From Azotosporobacter soli (GTDB taxonomy: Bacteria; Bacillota; Negativicutes; SG130), in the NCBI RefSeq assembly GCF_030542965.1, contig NZ_JAUAOA010000029.1:1-37102 (forward strand): DNA of 37,102 nt, read 5' to 3'. Made by a program: the position numbers and the translations under genes. The number at the start of each line of letters is the position of its first letter. Positions within the stretch are counted from its first letter, which is position 1. A model generated the notes under the pieces. The model had not been told where the DNA came from. It worked only from the letters and a program-made list of their open reading frames with translations, and did no database searches. Of the stretch, positions 31,797 to 37,102 are shown piece after piece.

Positions 31797-32084
31797 GTGA
31801 AACCAGATTCCCAATCCGTCACGTCATTGGCCCCTGTACCGCCATTAGATGGGCCTGCCGTACAACTTCTGGAAGAAGCACTTTCGAAATCGCCCACCAA
31901 GAGTATCCAGGTCCGAATAAACGATGCTTTTTATCGTTTATCGCGCGAAGGACGTTGGTTCAAGTTTTCGCTACTGACAAAAAAGAATGCCGTAAAAAAG
32001 GCCGCCGTGTTCCAGACTTTATCGGAACTTTATAACCAAGCCATACACGGACATTCTTGGAGTCTGACCCCTCTCGCCACGTAA
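31797..32084 (+). CDS. Hypothetical small protein (95 residues)
   Basis: I do not recognise this protein. It has a Pro-rich N terminus (MKPDSQSVTSLAPVPPLDGP) and then a small alpha/beta part (SIQVRINDAFYRLSREGRWFKFSLLTKKNAVKKAAVFQTL) with basic residues that could contact nucleic acid. The start is GTG 31797, with AAGGAAGGTGA just upstream. It has its own promoter and a terminator at 32101. Confidence 0.7.
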   Translation: MKPDSQSVTSLAPVPPLDGPAVQLLEEALSKSPTKSIQVRINDAFYRLSREGRWFKFSLLTKKNAVKKAAVFQTLSELYNQAIHGHSWSLTPLAT

Positions 32085-32098
32085 TCGCACTGCCAACC

Positions 32099-32746
32099 TT
32101 AGCCAGCCGTACTCCGGCTGGCTTTTTTACGTTGTTCCGCCTCGCGATAGATGGTAAGAAAACGCTGCAGCACTAGCGCCGTCAAACCCCAAATCACCTT
32201 ATCCCGCCAAGGATAAAAATAGACCGCGTAATTTTTTCGCCGCTTCCAGCCATCATCATATCCCGGCAGCAAGTGCAACGGAAATTCCTTAGTCGGCCTT
32301 GTTGCCATTTCCATTTTGCCGACTTCCGGCTTCATTTCGAGCAACTCTGCAAGCGGCACCGAAAAGACTTCCGCCACTTCATCGGGATTGGCTTTTATTT
32401 CGCCTTTCAGCACGCCGACATAGGGATATAGGATTACGCCGATTGGACTGATGACCGGCGCCATCTCGCCCAGTACTTCGATTTCGGCTTCTTTTAGACC
32501 CAATTCCTCGCTGGTTTCGCGCACCGCCGCCCTCTTTGCCTCGAGATCCTTCGCTTCAATGCGCCCACCGGGAAAACAGACTTCACCCGGCTGCCAAGCC
32601 AGATGACCGGCTCTCACTTCGAACAAAACGGCGAGCCCATCTTCGCTTTGCACAAGCGGTACCAACACTGCAGCCTGAAAGTATTCCTCATTTTCCCCAT
32701 CGATCATTCCACGTTTCGTCAGGCAGCGTTTCAACTCTTCCATCAT
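32099..32746 (-). CDS. Nudix hydrolase, CoA-pyrophosphatase-like
   Basis: The 215-residue protein has the Nudix box (GGRIEAKDLEAKRAAVRETSEELG pattern; G at the start, REtsEE at the centre) preceded by HLAWQPGEVCFPGG, which resembles the UPF0035 motif of CoA pyrophosphatases. It probably splits CoA or related dinucleoside compounds into 4'-phosphopantetheine and 3',5'-ADP. Start ATG 32746 or 32743, with GAGGA 4-7 bases upstream; the longer frame to 32800 lacks support. It follows the phosphatase gene by 63 bases. Confidence 0.9.
   Translation of the reverse strand: MMEELKRCLTKRGMIDGENEEYFQAAVLVPLVQSEDGLAVLFEVRAGHLAWQPGEVCFPGGRIEAKDLEAKRAAVRETSEELGLKEAEIEVLGEMAPVISPIGVILYPYVGVLKGEIKANPDEVAEVFSVPLAELLEMKPEVGKMEMATRPTKEFPLHLLPGYDDGWKRRKNYAVYFYPWRDKVIWGLTALVLQRFLTIYREAEQRKKASRSTAG
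32101..32129 (+). terminator. Terminator of the 95-residue gene, overlapping the Nudix 3' end
   Basis: AGCCAGCCG and CGGCTGGCT are perfect arms around 5 bases, followed by T6. The stem lies inside the last codons of the convergent Nudix gene. Confidence 0.88.
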
Positions 32747-32809
32747 GAATTCCTCGCCTCTCTTTATCATTAAGAAAGCAAGCCCCAGACCCACGTCCAA
32801 GACTTGCCG

Positions 32810-33925
32810 TTATAGCCGTACTCCGACAACGGTGGCATCATCATGACCCTGTCCATCAACCACAAGACTCTCCATCAATTGCATGCCGTGCGCATAGTCA
32901 TTCAACTGCAGCATATGTTCCTCCTGCAATAAATCCAATAATCCGTCACTGCAAAAGAAAAAGCAGTCTCCTCTTCGGCACTCCAGCTCTTCTTCTTCAT
33001 ATTTCATATCCGGCAAGATGCCAAGAAAAAGCCCTGGCACTCTTACCGTGATCGTTTCGCCGCCATGCAGGGCGATAAAATGATTGATGCCTGCCGATAC
33101 ATAACGTAAAATGCCCTGTTTCACATCCACTTCAAATGCTAACATCGCTGCAAAAGATCCGTCATTCAAGTACGGCGTCAAATTCCGGTTCAATTCCTCC
33201 ACCCGCTTCGCCAGAGGTTCTTTGCTTTGCAGCACTTGACGCCCGAGAACCATCAGCGCAGACGTCTGCAACGCCGCCCCCAGGCCATGCCCCATGACGT
33301 CTGCCACATAGCCGACGCAGCGTTTTTCTTTTGCACACCACAGATAATCATAAATATCGCCGCTCACTAGATTCAGCGGTTCATAGATCGACTGCACAGT
33401 GATTTCCTCGGCGTTCACCTTTTTCGGCAAAAGCGCACGTTGAATCTTTCCTGCCAGCATCAGATCCTCGCGCAATTTTTGATCGGCCTTTCGCAGCACA
33501 GCCGCCGCCTCTTCCTGCAGCGTGAGATCTTCTTTCAACGTTAAAAAATGGCTGATTTCATTGTTCTCATCGTATAGCGGCGACACGACTACATTCTCCC
33601 AAAAGAGCTCTCCCGTCTTTTTGCGGTGGTGCAGTTTGCCGCGCCAGACCCCGCCGCTGCGAATCGTCGTCAGCATAGCCTGATAAAACTCCGGCAGCTG
33701 TGCACCCGATTTTAAAAACGGAATCTTCTTGCCCAGCACTTCTTCCTTTGCATAGCCGGACGATCGACAAAACTCCTGATTGACAAAGACGATGCAGTCT
33801 CTGCGGTCGGTAATCATTACCCCGCTTAGATGCTGCTCCATCGCGCGCGCCAGGAGCGTCATCCTTTCATCAGGCTCCGCAAAAAAAATGTTTCGCTGAC
33901 TCGCTTTTCCTTCCTGCATCGTCAT
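32810..33925 (-). CDS. PAS-domain PP2C/SpoIIE-type serine phosphatase
   Basis: The 371-residue protein has a PAS domain (about 25-135; GVMITDRRDCIVFVNQEFCRSSGY, then WRGKLHHRKKTGELFWENV), a coiled linker (about 135-165) and a SpoIIE-type PP2C domain (LVSGDIYDY, VADVMGHGLGAALQ, FFFCSDGLLD, GHDDATVV). The metal Asps are present. It should dephosphorylate the STAS protein in response to a PAS ligand or redox signal. It overlaps the STAS gene by 4 bases; ATG 33919 is an alternative start with better ribosome spacing. Confidence 0.93.
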   Translation of the reverse strand: MTMQEGKASQRNIFFAEPDERMTLLARAMEQHLSGVMITDRRDCIVFVNQEFCRSSGYAKEEVLGKKIPFLKSGAQLPEFYQAMLTTIRSGGVWRGKLHHRKKTGELFWENVVVSPLYDENNEISHFLTLKEDLTLQEEAAAVLRKADQKLREDLMLAGKIQRALLPKKVNAEEITVQSIYEPLNLVSGDIYDYLWCAKEKRCVGYVADVMGHGLGAALQTSALMVLGRQVLQSKEPLAKRVEELNRNLTPYLNDGSFAAMLAFEVDVKQGILRYVSAGINHFIALHGGETITVRVPGLFLGILPDMKYEEEELECRRGDCFFFCSDGLLDLLQEEHMLQLNDYAHGMQLMESLVVDGQGHDDATVVGVRL

Positions 33926-34227
33926 CCTTCAATTTCAAAGACACTGGTCAGTCTGGTAAGTTCAAATAATTCCCGTACCAAACCACGCAAGTCGCGAATG
34001 ACAACCTTGCCGTTTTTTTGCAATGCGCGCTTTTGAATCGCCACTAAGACCCCGAGGCCCGAACTGTCAATATAGTCGACGCTGCCCAGATTGATGACAA
34101 AATTAACATGACCCTGCTCAATATATTCCAATAATTGTTCGCGTATCGCGGTCGCTTCTTCGACGTAAATACTGCCGTTCAATTGCACGATGACTTGGTT
34201 GCCAATGACTTCAATATGACTCGTCAT
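33922..34227 (-). CDS. STAS-domain anti-sigma factor antagonist
   Basis: The 101-residue STAS protein has the phosphorylatable serine motif YIDSSGLGVLVAI (Ser55/Ser56). In the unphosphorylated state it should bind the kinase encoded next door. GGAGG lies 8 bases upstream of ATG 34227. The sigma factor or other effector target is not in the window. Confidence 0.93.
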   Translation of the reverse strand: MTSHIEVIGNQVIVQLNGSIYVEEATAIREQLLEYIEQGHVNFVINLGSVDYIDSSGLGVLVAIQKRALQKNGKVVIRDLRGLVRELFELTRLTSVFEIEG

Positions 34228-34231
34228 GCTT

Positions 34232-34672
34232 TCAGCCTCCTATTTTTACAGCCGCTTCATCAATTCTCTTCATCAAAAGCACTTCATTGCCCGCCTGGTT
34301 ATAGCGCATATAATCCGTCAGCATCTGCATAATATGCAAGCCGCGGCCCGATTCCGCCATAATGCCGTCTCGAACCGTTTCTCCAACGCCATGGCCGTTT
34401 CCTGCTTTGCCAGGATGAGCAAACCCGCCGCCGCCGTCCGCAACCCGCACAATCAGGCGACGTCCGGCAATCACATCCATCTTGACGACGACCTGCGTAT
34501 GGCGTTGCTCGCAGCCGCCATGTAAAAGCGCATTGTTAACCGCTTCATTCAGCGCGACTTCCATTGCGCCGCTGTCGAGCACCACCTTCCGCAAGACTTC
34601 ATATAAACAATGCCTCACTAGACGATATCCATCATAATCACGAAATGCCACTTCTAATAAATGGACTTTCAT
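34232..34672 (-). CDS. RsbW/SpoIIAB-like ATP-binding anti-sigma kinase
   Basis: The 146-residue GHKL ATPase has the N box (VALNEAVNNALLHG, Glu43/Asn47), the G1 box (VADGGGGF) and the G2 box (ESGRGLHIMQML). It phosphorylates the STAS partner and binds a target when free. The start ATG 34672 has GGCGGTGA upstream. It is first in the kinase-STAS-phosphatase module, separated by 4 bases. Confidence 0.92.
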   Translation of the reverse strand: MKVHLLEVAFRDYDGYRLVRHCLYEVLRKVVLDSGAMEVALNEAVNNALLHGGCEQRHTQVVVKMDVIAGRRLIVRVADGGGGFAHPGKAGNGHGVGETVRDGIMAESGRGLHIMQMLTDYMRYNQAGNEVLLMKRIDEAAVKIGG

Positions 34673-34773
34673 CGGTCACCGCCCGCATTCGCTAATTTTA
34701 TTTCTCAAACTAACTTCGACGAACTCAGATCGATTCCTTCCGAAATTTTGGAAAACTGCGCATTCTCAAAAGA

Positions 34774-34804
34774 AGAAACCCTTGGCTTTTAACCAAGGGT
34801 TTCT
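34774..34804 (-). terminator. Terminator after amt
   Basis: AGAAACCCTTGG and CCAAGGGTTTCT are perfect 12-base arms around 7 bases, followed by TTCTTTT on the minus strand. Confidence 0.82.
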
Positions 34805-34815
34805 CCGCTTCTCGC

Positions 34816-36126
34816 TTAAGCCAACTCTTCTTCCGCCGTAATCTGCCGCTCAACATGCGCTACACTATGCGGCAGACTCTTAAACGGATTAAATTCCAAG
34901 TCGTTATACGCCGTCATGCCGTGTTCACTGATATCCAGTCCATCCATCTCTTCCTCTTCACTCACCCGTATCCCGACGCTCAGCTGCAGCGCTTTGAAGA
35001 GCAAATACGAAGCCGCAAACCCCCACGCCGAAAGCGCGATAATGCCGATGCTCTGTACGCCGAGCAGATGCCAGCCGCCGCCATAAAAGAGTCCGCCATT
35101 TTCAGCAAAAAGCCCGACCATAAGCGTGCCAAAGGTGCCGCACACACCATGAACCGCAATTGCACCGACCGGGTCGTCCGCCTTCAAATCGTCTAAAAGC
35201 GGCACCGCCTCGACAACCAACACACCCGCGCACGCGCCGATGAGCAGGCTGCTGATCGGTTCCACATACGCGCAGCCTGCCGTGATGGCGACCAGGCCGC
35301 CCAAGGCTCCATTGATCGCCATACTCGGATCCGCCTTACCAAATCTCCGCAGTGTATATAAGCCGGCAAGCGTTCCACCTGCCGCTGCAGCCAGGTTCGT
35401 ATTCAATGCGATACGGGCAATGTTCAAATCCAGACCGGAAAGAGTACTGCCCGGATTGAAGCCAAACCAGCCAAACCAAAGAAGAAACGCTCCTAATGCC
35501 GCCAGCGGCAGATTATGTCCCGGCATGACATTCGCCGAGCCGTCTTTATTGTATTTTCCTGTTCTCGGCCCGAGCACGATCACCGCAGCCAGCGAAGCCC
35601 AGCCGCCTAAGGAATGAATGGCTGCCGAACCCGCAAAGTCGAGCATGCCCATCTTATTAAGCCACCCGCTGGCCCCCCAGATCCAATGCCCCGCAACCGG
35701 ATAAATGAAAGCCGCCACCAGAAAAGAAACGACAATATACGGTGCGAATTTCATCCGCTCCGCGACCGCGCCGGAAATAATTGTCGGCACCGCAATGGCA
35801 AAACCTGCTTGAAAGAGCCAAAACGCATATACCGGAATCTGTAAGCCCAGGTGATCCCACTCGCCTTTTAAGAAAAAGCCGCTTGTTCCGCTAAGACTGT
35901 TCCAATCAACGCCGTACATCAGCGCAAAACCAAGCATGAAATAACCAAGCATCCCCACCGTACAGTCCATGAACACTTTCATAATGATATTCAATGCATT
36001 CTTGCTGCGCACAAAGCCTGCTTCCAGTGCCGCAAAACCACCCTCCATTAAAAATACCAATCCTGCGCATAAGACAACCCATACCGTGTCTAAACCCGCT
36101 GCAATCGAATGAATGCTTGCGTCCAT
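34816..36126 (-). CDS. amt: Ammonium transporter
   Basis: The 436-residue channel has 11 helices. Family motifs seen are LEAGFVRSKNALNIIMKV, GHWIWGASGWLNKMGMLDFAGSAAIH (with the twin-His region), WFGWFGFNPGS, and AIAVHGVCGTFGTL with the second pore His. ATG 36126 has GGAGG 7 bases upstream, while the earlier in-frame TTG codon lies inside the same leader. It lies downstream of glnB in one operon, the usual glnK-amt pairing in reverse order. Confidence 0.96.
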   Translation of the reverse strand: MDASIHSIAAGLDTVWVVLCAGLVFLMEGGFAALEAGFVRSKNALNIIMKVFMDCTVGMLGYFMLGFALMYGVDWNSLSGTSGFFLKGEWDHLGLQIPVYAFWLFQAGFAIAVPTIISGAVAERMKFAPYIVVSFLVAAFIYPVAGHWIWGASGWLNKMGMLDFAGSAAIHSLGGWASLAAVIVLGPRTGKYNKDGSANVMPGHNLPLAALGAFLLWFGWFGFNPGSTLSGLDLNIARIALNTNLAAAAGGTLAGLYTLRRFGKADPSMAINGALGGLVAITAGCAYVEPISSLLIGACAGVLVVEAVPLLDDLKADDPVGAIAVHGVCGTFGTLMVGLFAENGGLFYGGGWHLLGVQSIGIIALSAWGFAASYLLFKALQLSVGIRVSEEEEMDGLDISEHGMTAYNDLEFNPFKSLPHSVAHVERQITAEEELA

Positions 36127-36149
36127 AACCAATCCTCCATTTACTAAAT

Positions 36150-36191
36150 AAAAAACCGGAGCAGAGCTGCCCCTTGGCAGTCATACTCCGG
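36150..36191 (-). terminator. Terminator or attenuator between glnB and amt
   Basis: On the minus strand CCGGAG...CTCCGG with an inner CTGCC/GGCAG hairpin is followed by TTTTTT. It should lower amt expression relative to glnB, or be regulated. Confidence 0.8.
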
Positions 36192-36254
36192 CTTCATTGC
36201 CGATTTTCCGTACAAACCGTATTATATCACACTATCCACAACGTGCAAGTCTTT

Positions 36255-36596
36255 TTATTTCAACGCATGTTTCCCTTTGTCTCCGGTGCGAATACGATAA
36301 ACCTCTTCCACGGGATAAATAAAAATTTTCCCATCGCCCACATTTCCGGTTCGCCCATACTCTAAAATAAGCGCAACGACCTGTTCCACAAGTTCATCGA
36401 GCAGTACGATTTCCAGTTTCACTTTCGGCAACAGCGTGATGTTATATACGTGGCCGCGATAAACTCCCGTTTGCCCTTTTTGCAAACCACAGCCGGAAAC
36501 CTCCGATATCGTCATGCCCCGCACCCCAACCCGCGCTAAAGCAGCTTTGATTTCATTCAGCTTATCCGGCCTGATGATCGCCTCAATTTTTTTCAA
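36255..36596 (-). CDS. glnB: PII nitrogen-regulatory protein
   Basis: The 113-residue PII protein senses ATP/ADP and 2-oxoglutarate and blocks Amt. The T loop GVYRGHVYNITLLPKVKLEIV retains Tyr46 and Tyr51, the uridylylation site. The B-loop/C-terminal signature is GRTGNVGDGKIFIYPVEEV. The T loop has HVYN where E. coli GlnB has AEYM, closer to the NifI-like or GlnK-like branches. Adjacent to amt, so it is probably GlnK-like. GGGAGG lies 11 bases upstream of ATG 36596. Confidence 0.95.
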   Translation of the reverse strand: MKKIEAIIRPDKLNEIKAALARVGVRGMTISEVSGCGLQKGQTGVYRGHVYNITLLPKVKLEIVLLDELVEQVVALILEYGRTGNVGDGKIFIYPVEEVYRIRTGDKGKHALK

Positions 36597-36630
36597 TCAA
36601 CTGCCTCCCTGAAATCTATAATATATGACT

Positions 36631-36636
36631 ATTATA
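36631..36636 (-). promoter_or_regulatory. Predicted -10 of the glnB-amt operon
   Basis: TATAAT on the minus strand. The -35 is poor, and a TGGC/GC pair here does not have sigma-54 spacing. Confidence 0.45.
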
Positions 36637-36722
36637 ACGTCTTCCAGCATTGTTCGCCAGACGCCGCAGCAGCAAAATCTAACACTTCATAAATACATCG
36701 TTTCAAATTTTATAAGTATAAG

Positions 36723-36760
36723 AAAAAGACCGTCTGCACGTTCATGCAGACGGTCTTTTT
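36723..36760 (-). terminator. rRNA operon terminator
   Basis: Arms AAAAAGACCGTCTGCA and TGCAGACGGTCTTTTT around CGTTCA, directly after 5S. Confidence 0.95.
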
Positions 36761-36761
36761 A

Positions 36762-36877
36762 ACCGGCAACTCCCTATCCTCCCAGGCCGCTTCCAGCCAA
36801 GTACTTTCGGCGTATGTGGGCTTAACTGCTGTGTTCGGTATGGGAACAGGTGGGACCCCACAGCCATCATCACCGGA
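36762..36877 (-). rRNA. rrf: 5S ribosomal RNA
   Basis: The minus strand reads TCCGGTGATGATGGCTGTGG at the 5' end and GGGAGTTGCCGGTT at the 3' end, which pair. The interior contains CCACCUGUUCCCAUACCGAAC and GUUAAGC, the universal 5S core. Length about 116. It is followed by a strong terminator and preceded by a 23S gene lying outside the window. Confidence 0.96.
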
Positions 36878-37102
36878 TACTTCGAATTGTCCTAAACCAT
36901 TCATCTGCTGCGTTGCTGCTTGCGGTCCTCGCTCAACGTAGCTTCCGCTACGCCTTCGCTTACGGTCCTCAGCGCGCCTTGCCGCTAAATGCTTTATGCC
37001 AATTCTTTGCAACACGAGCTAACGCATCGCAAGATCTTACAGGTAAACATTTCTACAAGAGAATATATTCCCTGAAAACTTTATAGAAGAAAGATTTGCA
37101 AA
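36878..37102 (-). other. 23S-5S spacer, structured
   Basis: This part of the rRNA operon spacer has no tRNA. It contains a 13-base imperfect direct repeat (36918-36930 and 36958-36970, GCTTRCGGTCCTC) flanking a hairpin, CGTAGC-TTCC-GCTACG (36937-36952). The rest, towards the window edge, is AT-rich and may be the processing stem of 23S. Confidence 0.6.

Noticed and set aside
36640-36665. Sigma-54 promoter before glnB
   Set aside because: TGGC and GC elements occur, but the GG to GC distance is two bases too short for -24/-12 spacing.
1-37102. CRISPR arrays, tRNA genes, prophage modules
   Set aside because: No regularly spaced repeats, no cloverleaf with CCA/T-loop signature, and no phage structural genes were seen.

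Overview
This window looks like a chromosomal piece of a Negativicutes bacterium (diderm Firmicutes, Sporomusa/Selenomonas side); the family is not resolved. Two signal-peptide beta-barrel proteins ending in Phe imply an outer membrane. They sit beside Firmicutes-type genes (YhaM, a SpoIIE-type phosphatase with STAS and anti-sigma kinase partners, an LCP protein, DUF3793, DUF2325). Most of the DNA is GC-rich by eye. The exception is an AT-rich IS3-family element that begins at base 1. The right edge lies in the spacer between a 23S gene outside the window and a 5S gene on the minus strand. Both edges are therefore repeats, as expected of an assembly contig.

Layout. 1-1307: complete IS3-family element. 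1329-2000: unknown gene. 2275-4894 (+): ECF-type cobalt/nickel transporter cbiM-cbiQ-cbiO. 4895-5129: hairpins and one copy of a dispersed repeat. 5130-9404 (-): yhaM with a TRIC-family channel, then an AEC permease, 3-methyladenine glycosylase and a 2-hydroxyacid dehydrogenase. 9453-11431 (-): three poorly known genes. 11770-13605 (-): psuK-psuG pseudouridine catabolism. 13818-15748 (-): small outer-membrane barrel, VOC protein, GyrI-like protein.

15886-20240 reads as an iron-response island. Three promoters each carry a Fur-like 7-1-7 palindrome just downstream of the -10. They face a porin (followed by DUF3793 and a Com-like zinc finger), an HD-GYP phosphodiesterase preceded by a possible 33-residue cysteine-containing peptide, and a DUF2325 protein with an 81-residue partner followed by flavodoxin. 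This is the most interesting part of the window.

20323-25650 (-) is a tetrapyrrole operon in the order siroheme dehydrogenase, hemA, hemC, cobA-hemD fusion, hemB. It makes precorrin-2, siroheme and uroporphyrinogen III, and it fits functionally with the cobalt transporter and the iron island. 25761-31311 (-): YbaK-type deacylase, DASS anion transporter with a GntR-like operator, LCP protein, CopZ-like chaperone, GltP-type symporter. 31797-32084 (+): unknown small protein. 32099-34672 (-): Nudix hydrolase and a three-gene partner-switching module. 34816-36596 (-): glnB-amt. 36723-37102: terminator, 5S rRNA and a structured 23S-5S spacer.

All calls come from reading the sequence and translations. 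No database search was run.
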